DNA of 64,000 nucleotides from Maribacter orientalis (GCF_900109345.1 NZ_FNZN01000008.1:62001-126000); one strand, 5' to 3'; shown: positions 36,204 through 46,328, counted from the first letter of the stretch. Numbers and translations: made by a program. Notes: generated from the sequence alone by a model not told the origin.

Positions 36204-38390
36204 TTATTCTAGTTCTATAATTCTTAAATCATCAATCATCATTATATAAGATGATTGATTATAGTAACCAGCAACCCCTTTTCTTTCATAATTGAACTTA
36301 TTACCACTATATTCTGTTTCACCAATAAATCTAGAAACATCAATTAAATCGTTTTTATAAGCCAACTTCAATAACAAATCAAACGTTAGGTCAAAACCTC
36401 TAACTGCATATCGGTCAGGATAATCGCCAAAACGTTTTCTATAACGTTCAACAAATGAATTGTTCGCAACTTGACGATTTACTGAAGGGTACGTAAAATT
36501 TAAATTTGATAAGTGTGTGTTAGATATTACCTCATTCTCAAATGCTGAGTTCATATCGGTAGTAAACATTCGAACACTAACTTTATCATTTCCTGACAAA
36601 GCATCAAAAGCAGTATTATTGAAAGAATTTAAAATTGAAACTACACTTGCTATTAATTTGTAATTATCTGATTCGACAAATACCCAGTTTGGAACTTTAT
36701 CTGAAAGTAGTGTTTGTAACTTATCTCTATTAATACCTATATTCTTTTCTTCTTCCTTTACAACAACAACTTTAGCTGCCGGAAAACGCTTTAAAATTGC
36801 TGTTTGCTCCAATTTACTATTCTCATCAGCAATTATCAATATTGTTTCATCTTCATGTTTAGATTCAGCATAATCTAGCATATGTTTTAACAAAACCTCT
36901 TCATCAGTATACGAGAAGAAAACATTATTTAAACTTATGTCACTTTTTGCAGGTACGGGAGCTATTACCGGAACATTAAATTTGGCCGCTTGTACAGCAG
37001 TTTCCTTTAACGATGGAATATCTAAAGGCCCGAAAATGGCACTATATCCTCCTAACTGCTCGGCTTGTAATATCTGCTTCGTTTTAATCAAGTCTAACTG
37101 ATTATCAAACGTTTTTACATCAATTGAAACCCCTAAAGATTTCAATGAATCTAAGGCTACTAATGCACCTGAATAAAGACCCAAACTATATTTAAGGCTA
37201 TTTCTAGAATCAATAGTCTTTTCAACAGCTTCCTTATCACTCAAATTCAACTTATCTAATCGAAAAGGCAACAAGAATAATACCTTAGGAACCACAGCAA
37301 CATCGATACTATCAATTAAATTAACCTTATCTAACACCAAAGAATTCTTCACTTCAAAATCACCTACTTTATCTTTTGGTAATTTTAGAACCATACCTGC
37401 CTTTAGACCATCTTTTAAATCAGGATTCAATTGAACCAATTCTGCCCAAGTCATACCAAATTTTCTAGTTAATCTAAACTCATTTTGCTTTTGCTTAACC
37501 TCATAGAATATATAATTATCTGTATTTATAACCCCTGCCTCTACTTTCTGCTCAGGAATACGAATTACCATACCTTCTTTTAATCCGCCCCGTTCTGTAA
37601 TTTCAGGGTTCAGACGAACGATTTCATCTGACTTTACTCCGAATTCCTGTTCTAAACGATAAAAATTCATCTTAGCCGGTACTGTATATGAGGTATATAT
37701 TTGTGTTACCTGATTTTGAACACTGCTACCTGCAATTTTAGGCATCAAAAGCTCATACCCTTCAGAAAGATAATTATTGGTTTTAGATAAACCCGGGTTC
37801 AGCACCAACATACTATCAATGGTAATACCGTATTTATGTGCAATACTCCATCTCGTTTCTTTTGGTGCGACGATATATTTTTCAAAATCATTTTCATTCA
37901 ACCCAATTTCTTCAATTTTTGATGCGTTATACTTAGGTATACGCAACTCCATCTTTTTTTGTAATGGAGAAGCATACAACTGGGTATTATATTTTTTAAG
38001 CTCTTCTTGGGTAATTTTATACTGTTGCGTTATACCGAAAATAGTTTCCTTTTTCCTTACCCTATGGGTCGTATAACCTATTGGCTCTCTTGCAACAATA
38101 GAATCTTGCATTCTATCGTTAATTGCACCAGAAACTGAATTAGCAGGCTTAGTAGCAGTTTTAGCTCCTGGCACTACTAAAATAGTATTAGGTCTTAATT
38201 GCTGACCTTGTTTTATCTCTTTATTATACTGAAGTATATTGGCAGGGGTAACTCCGTACATTTTTGAAATGCTTTCTAAAGTTTCTCCAGATTTAACTTC
38301 ATGGGTATTGAACTTTTGACCCATGGCCGTGCACGAGACCAATAAGCAAAATGCCCCAATGATGTAAACTTGATTAAATATATATCTCAT
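36204..38390 (-). CDS. Five-LysM periplasmic protein with type 1 ligand-binding fold
   Basis: This 728-residue protein has a signal peptide with a possible lipobox (LLVSCTAMG). Five LysM repeats follow at about residues 28-75, 103-152, 167-216, 231-279 and 291-338, each with the HEVKSGETLESISKMYGV-like pattern; repeats 2-5 are increasingly divergent. From about residue 365 to the end the sequence resembles ABC-transporter periplasmic amino-acid-binding proteins (LFLLPFRLDKL, GLYSGALVALDSLKSLGV, AIFGPLDIPSL). LysM binds peptidoglycan, so the ligand-binding part may sense or hold a cell-wall compound. It starts one base after the guaA stop. Confidence 0.88.
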   Translation of the reverse strand: MRYIFNQVYIIGAFCLLVSCTAMGQKFNTHEVKSGETLESISKMYGVTPANILQYNKEIKQGQQLRPNTILVVPGAKTATKPANSVSGAINDRMQDSIVAREPIGYTTHRVRKKETIFGITQQYKITQEELKKYNTQLYASPLQKKMELRIPKYNASKIEEIGLNENDFEKYIVAPKETRWSIAHKYGITIDSMLVLNPGLSKTNNYLSEGYELLMPKIAGSSVQNQVTQIYTSYTVPAKMNFYRLEQEFGVKSDEIVRLNPEITERGGLKEGMVIRIPEQKVEAGVINTDNYIFYEVKQKQNEFRLTRKFGMTWAELVQLNPDLKDGLKAGMVLKLPKDKVGDFEVKNSLVLDKVNLIDSIDVAVVPKVLFLLPFRLDKLNLSDKEAVEKTIDSRNSLKYSLGLYSGALVALDSLKSLGVSIDVKTFDNQLDLIKTKQILQAEQLGGYSAIFGPLDIPSLKETAVQAAKFNVPVIAPVPAKSDISLNNVFFSYTDEEVLLKHMLDYAESKHEDETILIIADENSKLEQTAILKRFPAAKVVVVKEEEKNIGINRDKLQTLLSDKVPNWVFVESDNYKLIASVVSILNSFNNTAFDALSGNDKVSVRMFTTDMNSAFENEVISNTHLSNLNFTYPSVNRQVANNSFVERYRKRFGDYPDRYAVRGFDLTFDLLLKLAYKNDLIDVSRFIGETEYSGNKFNYERKGVAGYYNQSSYIMMIDDLRIIELE

Positions 38391-38391
38391 A

Positions 38392-39924
38392 TTATTCCCA
38401 TTCTATTGTTGCTGGAGGTTTTGAACTTATATCATATACGACACGATTTACTCCAGGGACTTTATTAATGATGTCATTTGACGTTTTTTGTAAAAACTCA
38501 TACGGTAAATTCACCCAATCAGCAGTCATACCATCTGTACTTTCGACAGCTCTTAAAGCTACACATTTTTCATAGGTACGCTCGTCACCCATTACCCCTA
38601 CACTATTTACAGGTAGAAGCATTGCGCCTGCTTGCCATACTTTATCGTATAAATCCCACTTTTTCAATCCATCTATAAAAATCGCATCCACTTCTTGTAA
38701 GATAGCTACTTTCTCTGGGGTGATGTCACCAAGAATTCTAATTGCCAAACCTGGACCTGGAAAAGGGTGCCTACCTAATAATGCTTTATCAATTCCTAAA
38801 CTTGCTCCTACTCTTCTAACTTCATCTTTGAATAACATTTTTAAAGGCTCCACAACTTTTAATTTCATAAAATCTGGCAAACCTCCAACATTATGATGAC
38901 TTTTTATCGTTTGCGATGGACCACCTGTCGCTGAAACAGATTCAATCACATCAGGATAAATAGTACCCTGTGCCAACCATTTTGCACCTTCTACCAAATG
39001 AGATTCATCATCAAAAACTTCTATGAATACACGTCCTATTATTTTTCTCTTAGTTTCTGGGTCACTCTCCCCTGCCAAATCATTCAAAAAACGTGCCGAA
39101 GCATCTACGCCTTTAACATTAAGCCCCATGCCTTCGTATTGCTTCAATACCTCTGTAAATTCGTTCTTTCTTAAAAGTCCGTTATTGACGAAAATACAAT
39201 GAAGGTTTTTACCAATAGCTTTATGTAATAATACCGCTGCCACTGAAGAATCTACTCCGCCAGACAAGCCTAATATTACTTTTTCATCGCCAATTTTCTC
39301 TTTTAATTCTGCTACTGTCTTATCTACAAAAGCATCGGGAGTCCATGACTGTTCCATCTTGGCTATCTTAACTAAAAAATTTTCTAAGACTTGTTTTCCA
39401 TCTGTAGAATGATACACCTCTGGGTGAAATTGAATAGCATAGGTGTCCTCACCATCAAATTTAAAGGCTGCATTCTCCACATCATGAGTACTTGCTAATA
39501 ATGTAGTATTCTCTGGCAGGTGCTTAATTGTATCGGCATGGCTCATCCAAACTTGACTGCCTGTACTTATTTTATCTAAAAACGGGTCATTCTCTATAAC
39601 AAAACTAAGATTAGCCCTACCATATTCCCTTGTATTAGATTTTTCCACACTACCACCATTAAAGTGTGCTAGGTATTGAGCTCCGTAACAAACACCCAAT
39701 AAAGGTTTTTTACCACGAATTTCAGATAAATCAGGATGGACCGCATCTTCACCCCTAACTGATAAAGGTGATCCCGAAAGAATTACTGCTTTATACTCAG
39801 AAAGGTCTTTTGGTAATTTATTATACGGTTTAATTTCAGAGAAAATATTCAGCTCACGTACACGTCTACCAATCAATTGCGTGTATTGTGAACCAAAATC
39901 TAATATTAGGACTTTATTTTGCAT
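38392..39924 (-). CDS. guaA: GMP synthase (glutamine-hydrolysing)
   Basis: From the ATG at 39924 the protein has 510 residues. The N-terminal glutamine amidotransferase domain has its Cys in GVCYGAQYL and the His-Glu pair in QFHPEVYH. The ATP-pyrophosphatase domain has the PP-loop GLSGGVDSS, and the C-terminal dimerisation domain ends [15 protein letters not shown], the usual GuaA tail. It converts XMP to GMP. A longer reading adds 22 non-conserved residues and is rejected. Its -7 box ends 3 bases before the start codon. The LysM, OsmC and DUF922 genes follow in one operon. Confidence 0.97.
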   Translation of the reverse strand: MQNKVLILDFGSQYTQLIGRRVRELNIFSEIKPYNKLPKDLSEYKAVILSGSPLSVRGEDAVHPDLSEIRGKKPLLGVCYGAQYLAHFNGGSVEKSNTREYGRANLSFVIENDPFLDKISTGSQVWMSHADTIKHLPENTTLLASTHDVENAAFKFDGEDTYAIQFHPEVYHSTDGKQVLENFLVKIAKMEQSWTPDAFVDKTVAELKEKIGDEKVILGLSGGVDSSVAAVLLHKAIGKNLHCIFVNNGLLRKNEFTEVLKQYEGMGLNVKGVDASARFLNDLAGESDPETKRKIIGRVFIEVFDDESHLVEGAKWLAQGTIYPDVIESVSATGGPSQTIKSHHNVGGLPDFMKLKVVEPLKMLFKDEVRRVGASLGIDKALLGRHPFPGPGLAIRILGDITPEKVAILQEVDAIFIDGLKKWDLYDKVWQAGAMLLPVNSVGVMGDERTYEKCVALRAVESTDGMTADWVNLPYEFLQKTSNDIINKVPGVNRVVYDISSKPPATIEWE

Positions 39925-39927
39925 GGG

Positions 39928-39935
39928 CAAAAATA
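39928..39935 (-). promoter_or_regulatory. -7 promoter box abutting the guaA start codon
   Basis: The minus strand reads TATTTTTG, an exact TAnnTTTG match, followed by CCC and then the ATG at 39924. The transcript would begin at or near the start codon. Confidence 0.45.
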
Positions 39936-39998
39936 GCAAATTGACCGTTCTTGAAAAGTATCTTTTAGTTATATTTAAACTGGATTTCAATATTTTTT

Positions 39999-40724
39999 AT
40001 GAAACATGTAAGTGCAATTATTTTTGGAGCGGCTATCATCATTGCTGCCTATTTTTTAGGAAATGCTTATGTACAAAGAGCTAATCCACCTCAAATCATA
40101 TCAGTAACTGGTTTAGGTAATGAAAATTTCACTTCTGACCTCATCGTTTGGGAGGGCCAATTTTCAACCAATAGTACGGTTTTGAAAACGGCATTCGACC
40201 AATTGAATAATGATAAAGAGATCGTACGCCAATATTTAGTTTCAAAAGGAATTGAATCGGGCAGTATTATCTTTAATAGCGTTCAAACCACTGAAATGCG
40301 TGATAACCAATATGAAAATGGAAATTATGTAGGAAGTATTTTTCGTGGGTATCAATTAATACAAACACTAAATATTGAATCTGAAAACGTTGCTTTAATT
40401 GAAAGTGTTTCTCGCGAAATAACAGAACTATTAAACAAAGGAGTGCAATTCAACTCTTCTCCTCCAAGATATTACTATACAAAATTGGCTGATCTAAAAA
40501 TTGAAATGATATCTAAAGCTACTGAAGATGCACGAATACGGGCAGAGAAAATAGCTGAAAACGCAGGTAGTAAACTAGGTGACTTGGCTTCTGCCAATAT
40601 GGGTGTGTTTCAAATTACGGGCCAAAACTCTGGAGAAGACTACAGTTGGGGTGGCGCCTACAATACCTCTTCTAAAAACAAAACCGCATCTATTACTATG
40701 AGACTAGAATATAAGGTGAAGTGA
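39999..40724 (+). CDS. SIMPL domain protein (YggE-like)
   Basis: The 241-residue protein has a hydrophobic N-terminus (residues 5-22, AIIFGAAIIIAAYFLG) that is a membrane anchor or uncleaved signal. The SIMPL/DUF541 domain begins IISVTGLGNENF and includes ARIRAEKIAENAGSKLGDL, the family signature near residue 185. Homologues are periplasmic proteins linked to oxidative-stress tolerance and to signalling in animals; the biochemical function is unclear. The gene diverges from guaA, with 74 bases between start codons. Confidence 0.9.
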   Translation: MKHVSAIIFGAAIIIAAYFLGNAYVQRANPPQIISVTGLGNENFTSDLIVWEGQFSTNSTVLKTAFDQLNNDKEIVRQYLVSKGIESGSIIFNSVQTTEMRDNQYENGNYVGSIFRGYQLIQTLNIESENVALIESVSREITELLNKGVQFNSSPPRYYYTKLADLKIEMISKATEDARIRAEKIAENAGSKLGDLASANMGVFQITGQNSGEDYSWGGAYNTSSKNKTASITMRLEYKVK

Positions 40725-40813
40725 CAGTATTACTTTGATCAATTGATTTTACCGATCTGGGAAAGAATTAATTATATAATTACTTGCCCCTTTAAATATT
40801 AATATTTTAAAAC

Positions 40814-40890
40814 AAAAAAAGCCCGGGAATCAACCGGGCTTTCTATTCAACCAACCATTAAACCGAATACATTAAAAAATTCTTTTTCAT
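40814..40890 (-). other. Minus-strand micro-ORF/terminator unit A
   Basis: On the minus strand an ATG at 40890 opens a 10-codon ORF (MKKNFLMYSV, stop at 40858), then GGTTGGTTGAATAG leads to a hairpin, CCCGG/CCGGG (40821-40839), ending in seven T. It resembles unit B 150 bases away. It could be a short transcript with its own terminator, a leader peptide, or simply the terminator of the SIMPL gene read from the other strand (there the T-run is weak). Confidence 0.45.
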
Positions 40891-40942
40891 AACAATCTGT
40901 ATTCAACACTTAGTTCGATAAACTATCTACAACCTTACAATT

Positions 40943-41043
40943 AAAAAAAAGAAAAGCTCAGGAACCACCCTGAGCTTTCAACTAAATCAAAAACCAACTT
41001 TAAACCAAAAGTCAAAATTGAACTAATTCAATTTCTTTTTCAT
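40943..41043 (-). other. Minus-strand micro-ORF/terminator unit B
   Basis: On the minus strand an ATG at 41043 opens MKKKLN (stop at 41023), followed by GGTTTAAAGTTGGTT, then a hairpin, AAAGCTCAGG/CCTGAGCTTT (40953-40978), and a T-rich run. Unit A shares the ATGAAAAAGAA start, the GGTTTAA and TTGGTT words, the GAAAGC entry into the stem and the T-run. The rest of the 401-base gap between the SIMPL and flavoprotein genes holds nothing else I can support. Confidence 0.45.
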
Positions 41044-41125
41044 AGCTCTTTATTATATAACAACCTGCTTGTCTTTTACCCTACTTTTAAATCCTATTAT
41101 TTTTACCTTTATATAAATTATAGGT

Positions 41126-41671
41126 ATGATTGATTCATTTTTTGAAGAATTAAACAGTGAAATAAAAAAGGGTATATCAGAAAGAGGCCATCCGTTCAGG
41201 TTCATTACTATGGCAACAGTAGGTAATGAAACCATAGCTCGTTTACGTACCGTAGTGCTGCGGGAGGTTTCTGAAGATTTGCTTTTAACCATCTACACCG
41301 ATAGTCGTACCCAAAAAATTAAGCACCTTGCGGTAAATAATGAAGTTAGCTTTTTGCTGTATCATCCAGAGAAATTGTTGCAATTAAAAGTCGAGGGCAC
41401 TGCTGAAATAGTAACGGACACCAGCAGGGTTTCAAAAACATGGAAAAACATTCAACCTAACAGCAGAAAAGACTACATTACCCATACCAGTCCTGGGAGC
41501 TCTTTAAAAAATCCTGACCATGTGGAATATGTTGAAGATGAAAATTACTTTACCATAATCGATATTGTTCCTACAACAATTGAATACTTAAAGTTACAAC
41601 GACCTAACCATATTAGAGCAGTCTTTAAAAAAGACGATGGTGATTGGAATGGAAAATTTTTAGTACCCTAG
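41126..41671 (+). CDS. Pyridoxamine 5'-phosphate oxidase-related flavin-binding protein
   Basis: The 181-residue protein is a split beta-barrel of the PNPOx-like superfamily, FMN-binding Alr4036 type. Visible parts are RFITMATVGNETIARLRTVVLRE for the FMN phosphate contact, YTDSRTQKIKHLAVNNEV, and a C-terminal FTIIDIVPTTIEYLKL. True PdxH proteins have a different C-terminal signature (a conserved RxHDR-type motif) that is absent here, so the substrate is open. It appears to be a single gene. Confidence 0.85.
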   Translation: MIDSFFEELNSEIKKGISERGHPFRFITMATVGNETIARLRTVVLREVSEDLLLTIYTDSRTQKIKHLAVNNEVSFLLYHPEKLLQLKVEGTAEIVTDTSRVSKTWKNIQPNSRKDYITHTSPGSSLKNPDHVEYVEDENYFTIIDIVPTTIEYLKLQRPNHIRAVFKKDDGDWNGKFLVP

Positions 41672-41856
41672 GCTAATGGAAATAATGATTTTCTTTTTCT
41701 TCCCCTAATCCTATAAAGCGATCAACTGAAGAGATGTTTTGTATGTTGGATGTAATTTATAGGCTAGTTATAATTAATTTTCTGCAACTAGACTTAAAAG
41801 AAACTATACAAAGACAAGTACAGATATCTTATTAAAAGATACACACTTACCCCTAT

Positions 41857-43461
41857 TTATTTTTGGGTAATTACCGTAAAATCTAAATCTAATGGCTGTA
41901 ATGCTTCGAACAACATCGGCACTAGGCCTTCACCATATTCCAGATAAAACTCAGAGAAATTAAGTTGACGTTCTTGCAATGATTGGTTAGGGAAAATCTC
42001 GTTCTGCAGTTCGGTCATACGAACTACTTGATCTCTTAGCTTTCTCTTTTGCGCTTGTAGCAAGCGTTTCTCCAAGGCATCCAATCCTTTTTTCTGTTTT
42101 ACTTCTTGAGCTTTTACCGCACCTAAAAATGACTTATCCGTTTTTTCGGCAAGTGTATACATTGCTTTGAACTGCTCTTCCAACAATTTTTTCTGTGGAG
42201 AAAAATCGATATCGATATTTGAAATCTCTCGAATCTTTTTATTGATCAAGCTATTCTGCTTTAAGAATATATCAGATTTTGATATGTTCATTCGCTCAAG
42301 CTTATCGGCTTGTTTCTCAGTAATGATCAAGGCTGAATTTCTTACCAATAAAATTGGAAATGGCACATCCATTGCCTCAAACGCTGCCTTCAATTCTAAC
42401 CAATAGGCTATTTCACCGCCTCCACCAATATAACAAAGGTTTGGTAAAATGACTTCTTGGTACAATGGTCTAGCAATAACATTAGGAGAAAATCTTTCTG
42501 GATGAGCATCCATCTCATCAATCAATTCTTCCTTAGTGAACGAAATTGTGGTATCGATTACGAGATACTTTTCTTTACTTTCTATTATACGTTCGCGAAT
42601 GCCATCTTTCAAATAGAAATAGTTGATTTCACGCGGATTCACCTGTATTGGGTAATCAGATGAAATATGCGCTAATTCTTCAATAGTTTCAGATACTTTT
42701 TTAAAAGCCGTTTGCTCAAAAATATCTTTCTTCATGTAAGGCACTAACAACTTTTTTAAATCGGCATCATCACCGTCAACAATTACCAAGCCGTAGTCCT
42801 TAAAAATTTCATTGGCCAAATACCTAGTTGCATCCGTTAGGTTATCATGTTTTAAATAAGCATTTTCGAAGAGATGCTTTAATTGATTGGCGTTTTTACT
42901 TTCACCTATAGTTTGCGCAAACAAATCAAAAACTTCCTCTAATCCATTTGTTTTCAAATGGCCTACAGCCCCTGATGCATCTTTGTTCCACTGAAATTTT
43001 AATCCTTTGAAATTGAAATAATTGATTTCATCGAAATCGTGATCTTCTGTAGCCATCCAGTAGATAGGCACAAAATTGTTATCTGGATATGCTGCCTTTA
43101 ACTGCTTAGTTAAATTAATTGTAGAAATAATCTTATATAGAAAATATAAGGGACCAGTAAATAGATTTAACTGGTGCCCTGTAACTATGGTAAATGTGTT
43201 TTTTTCTTTTAAAAGCTCAATATTGTCAGCTGTCCCTTTAGAAGTATCCGTATTCGCATACTGCGCAAGCATTGAATTATGCAGGACATCTCTATGGGCT
43301 TGAGTAAAATGCTGTCCTTTTTCTTCTAGCTGTCCTTTAAATCCTTCTATATCGGGAAACCGATTATATAAAGGTTTAAGCTTAGTTACTGCGGCAACGT
43401 AATCGCAAATCAATTTCGAAAAATAGCCCGTTTTCGCTATGGGCAAACAGTCAATATCCAT
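41857..43461 (-). CDS. bshC: Putative cysteine ligase of bacillithiol biosynthesis
   Basis: The 534-residue protein matches BshC, the enzyme thought to add cysteine to glucosaminyl-malate in bacillithiol synthesis. Visible signatures are VTGHQLNLFTGPLYFLYKI near residue 95, PIYWMATEDHDFDEINYF near 137, and ICYIGGGGEIAYWLELK near 340. A coiled coil at about 430-480 is typical of the family. The bshA and bshB genes are not in this window. It diverges from the M14 peptidase gene across 171 bases. Confidence 0.93.
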   Translation of the reverse strand: MDIDCLPIAKTGYFSKLICDYVAAVTKLKPLYNRFPDIEGFKGQLEEKGQHFTQAHRDVLHNSMLAQYANTDTSKGTADNIELLKEKNTFTIVTGHQLNLFTGPLYFLYKIISTINLTKQLKAAYPDNNFVPIYWMATEDHDFDEINYFNFKGLKFQWNKDASGAVGHLKTNGLEEVFDLFAQTIGESKNANQLKHLFENAYLKHDNLTDATRYLANEIFKDYGLVIVDGDDADLKKLLVPYMKKDIFEQTAFKKVSETIEELAHISSDYPIQVNPREINYFYLKDGIRERIIESKEKYLVIDTTISFTKEELIDEMDAHPERFSPNVIARPLYQEVILPNLCYIGGGGEIAYWLELKAAFEAMDVPFPILLVRNSALIITEKQADKLERMNISKSDIFLKQNSLINKKIREISNIDIDFSPQKKLLEEQFKAMYTLAEKTDKSFLGAVKAQEVKQKKGLDALEKRLLQAQKRKLRDQVVRMTELQNEIFPNQSLQERQLNFSEFYLEYGEGLVPMLFEALQPLDLDFTVITQK

Positions 43462-43599
43462 ATAAAAATTAAATACTTGGTAAATATAAAACCCTTTCGT
43501 TTTACATTTCCTAAATATAAGTTAATTACCACTAGTATTAATTACCCAATTAGTCGGTGAAATACCATATAAATCACTTTCATTTTGCATTTATTTTAA

Positions 43600-43607
43600 T
43601 AGATTTG
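43600..43607 (+). promoter_or_regulatory. -7 promoter box for the M14 carboxypeptidase gene
   Basis: TAGATTTG matches TAnnTTTG exactly and ends 25 bases before the start codon at 43633. Confidence 0.5.
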
Positions 43608-43632
43608 GCTGACTCAGAATACAAATAGCAAC

Positions 43633-46086
43633 ATGAAACTAATTTTACGCTACGCAATACTTTTTATTCCGCTTTTAAGTTTAGCACAATTAAAATCTCC
43701 ATCAGAGTTTTTAGGCTATGAACTAGGAACACAATTCACCAGACACCATGAAGTTGTTGATTATTATCAATATTTAGCAGAAGCTGAACCACAACGCATG
43801 AAACTAATTGAATATGGTAAAACCAATGAACGAAGACGTTTGTTATTGGCTACCATTTCCACTAAAGAAAATATGCAGAATCTTGAAAAAATTCGAGAAG
43901 AGCATATGAAGGGATTGAATGGTGAAGGCACACCGGACAAGGCTATTGTATGGCTTAGTTACAATGTTCATGGAAATGAAAGTGTAAGTACGGAAGCTTC
44001 TATGCAAACTATTTACGATTTATTCACTACTAAAAGTAGTTACCTAGAAAACATAGTTGTGTTAATTGACCCATGTATTAATCCTGATGGTCGAGATCGT
44101 TATGTAAACTGGTACAACCAATTCAAAAACTCACCGAACCAAGTAGACCCAAATAGCAAGGAACACCATGAGGGTTGGTGGAGCGGACGTAGCAATCACT
44201 ATATGTTCGATTTAAATAGAGATTGGGCATGGTTGACACAGGTTGAAAGTCAGCAACGCTTAAAACAATTCAACAAATGGTTACCTCACGTACATGTAGA
44301 TTTTCATGAACAAGGCGTTGATAACCCGTATTATTTTGCTCCTGCGGCAGAACCGTTTCACGAAGTTATTACCGGTTTTCAAAGAGAATTTCAAAAAACT
44401 ATAGGCAAAAACCATGCGAAGTATTTTGATGAGAATGGATGGTTCTATTTTACAAAAGAGGTCTTCGACCTTCTTTACCCTAGTTATGGAGACACATACC
44501 CTACTTATAACGGTGGTGTGGGGATGACTTATGAACAAGGAGGTGGTGGTCGTGCAGGTTTAGGTATCATTACCAGTATTGGAGATACCCTTACCCTAAA
44601 AGATAGAATTGCGCATCATCATACCACAGGTTTATCTACCGTAGAGGTGGCTTCAAAAAATATAACTAAGCTGAATGAGGAATTCATAAAATTCTATAAA
44701 AACAAGAATTACAAATACAAAAGCTATGTATTGAATGGGAATCCTGATAAACTAGAAGCACTAACTGATTTATTGAGTAAACACGAAATAAAGTATAAAG
44801 TTGGTAACAATAGCACTGTTAAAGGCTATAATTATGCAACTGGAAAATCTGGATCTTTAAAAAGTAGTGATAAGAGTATTATAGTTTCTACAGATCAAGC
44901 GAAGAGCACCTTAGTCAAGGTATTGTTTGAACCTACTGCAAAACTTAGTGATTCTGTTACCTATGATATTACAGCATGGTCATTACCTTATGCATATGGT
45001 CTCGATGCAATTGCGAGTGAGAGTAATGTCGCAGGCACTATTTCAAGCACACAAAACATCACTTCTGCAATTATAAAAGCTGATAGTTATGCATATTTAG
45101 CTGATTGGAACAGCATGAAAGATGCAAGGTTCTTGGCTGAACTGCTAAGAAATAAAATTCGTGTTCGTTATGCCCACAAACCTTTTACATTAGATGGCAT
45201 TTCACATGAAAGAGGAACTCTTATTATCACTAAAAGCGATAACAAACAAATAAATAATTTCAATACCATATTAACAAATACCTCTAAAAACCATAATAAA
45301 ACCCTAATCTCAACAAACACTGGTTTTGTTGAAAGTGGAAAAGATTTTGGTTCAGGATACGTAGATGTTATACAAGATCTGAATATTGCCGTACTATCTG
45401 GCGAACCTACCTCTACCTTACGTTTTGGTGAAATATGGAACTTTTTTGAGCAACAATTGAATTTCCCTATTTCAGTTTTAGACGAGGATTATTTCAGTAG
45501 AATTGATTTAACAGCATATGATATTTTAATTTTGCCTGATGGTAGAGGTTATAACAGTTTTTTATCCAGTAATATCAAAGAAAAAATCAAGGATTGGGTA
45601 AAACGTGGAGGAAAACTTATTGTGATGGGAGGTGCCATTAATGCCCTTACCTCATCAGATAAAGATTTTAACATTAAGGAAAAAGAAATCGAAAAAGATT
45701 CAACTAACACTATTTCATCTTTTGAAGTATCTGAACGCGAACAGATTAAGTTTGAAATTACTGGAGCCATTTTCAAAGCTACGGTAGACAATACAAATCC
45801 GTTAGCTTACGGTTACGACGACACTTATTTTACTTTGAAATTGGGAGATAGAGCATACAAGTATTTAGAAAATGGAAGTGCTGTATATCTTAGTGAAGGT
45901 GCCAACCAACCTGTATCTGGTTTTGCAGGTAGTGAAGCAAAAAAGAAAATTGCAGAAACATTAATTTTCGGAACTGAAGAAATGGGTCGAGGTCAAATAA
46001 TATATATGGTCGATAATCCGCTATTTAGAGGTTTTTGGGAAAATGGAAAGCTATTTTTCGCCAATGCGCTTTTTATGGTTCAATAA
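43633..46086 (+). CDS. Exported M14-family zinc carboxypeptidase
   Basis: The 817-residue protein has a signal peptide ending near LSLAQ. The M14 domain (about residues 30-370) has the zinc pair in NVHGNES (His-x-x-Glu), substrate-binding arginine in DLNRDW, and the third zinc ligand in VDFHEQG; a late Glu in MTYEQGG fits the catalytic base. The C-terminal half includes a glutamine-amidotransferase-like domain (about 570-720, ILPDGRGYNSF). Such proteins trim peptides outside the cytosol. A small DUF4177 gene follows after 9 bases. Confidence 0.9.
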   Translation: MKLILRYAILFIPLLSLAQLKSPSEFLGYELGTQFTRHHEVVDYYQYLAEAEPQRMKLIEYGKTNERRRLLLATISTKENMQNLEKIREEHMKGLNGEGTPDKAIVWLSYNVHGNESVSTEASMQTIYDLFTTKSSYLENIVVLIDPCINPDGRDRYVNWYNQFKNSPNQVDPNSKEHHEGWWSGRSNHYMFDLNRDWAWLTQVESQQRLKQFNKWLPHVHVDFHEQGVDNPYYFAPAAEPFHEVITGFQREFQKTIGKNHAKYFDENGWFYFTKEVFDLLYPSYGDTYPTYNGGVGMTYEQGGGGRAGLGIITSIGDTLTLKDRIAHHHTTGLSTVEVASKNITKLNEEFIKFYKNKNYKYKSYVLNGNPDKLEALTDLLSKHEIKYKVGNNSTVKGYNYATGKSGSLKSSDKSIIVSTDQAKSTLVKVLFEPTAKLSDSVTYDITAWSLPYAYGLDAIASESNVAGTISSTQNITSAIIKADSYAYLADWNSMKDARFLAELLRNKIRVRYAHKPFTLDGISHERGTLIITKSDNKQINNFNTILTNTSKNHNKTLISTNTGFVESGKDFGSGYVDVIQDLNIAVLSGEPTSTLRFGEIWNFFEQQLNFPISVLDEDYFSRIDLTAYDILILPDGRGYNSFLSSNIKEKIKDWVKRGGKLIVMGGAINALTSSDKDFNIKEKEIEKDSTNTISSFEVSEREQIKFEITGAIFKATVDNTNPLAYGYDDTYFTLKLGDRAYKYLENGSAVYLSEGANQPVSGFAGSEAKKKIAETLIFGTEEMGRGQIIYMVDNPLFRGFWENGKLFFANALFMVQ

Positions 46087-46095
46087 AAAACATCT

Positions 46096-46290
46096 ATGAA
46101 AGAATACAAAGTTGAAACCCTTATTTATTATTCTAAATTAACTTTTGATAAATATCATATTGTCGATTCATCGAATAAAGAAATTCAAGAAAAATTGAAT
46201 GATTACGCAAAAGAAGGTTGGCGTTTGGTTTCTACTGATGCCTCAAACTTTGGCGCAGCTATGTACATCTATTTATATTTTGAAAAATAG
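46096..46290 (+). CDS. DUF4177 family small protein
   Basis: The 64-residue protein matches DUF4177: KEYKVETLIY at the start and LNDYAKEGWRLVSTDASN before the final strand, the typical NEYAKEGW signature. The fold is a small beta-alpha-beta unit of unknown function. It lies 9 bases behind the M14 peptidase gene and is followed by a terminator, so the two are likely one transcript. Confidence 0.85.
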   Translation: MKEYKVETLIYYSKLTFDKYHIVDSSNKEIQEKLNDYAKEGWRLVSTDASNFGAAMYIYLYFEK

Positions 46291-46328
46291 CCCCAAGCAT
46301 AAATTTTCATTGAAAATTAATTTTAACT

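Noticed and set aside
39925-39990. 22-residue N-terminal extension of guaA
   Set aside because: It is not part of known GuaA proteins and would span the probable -7 box at 39928-39935.
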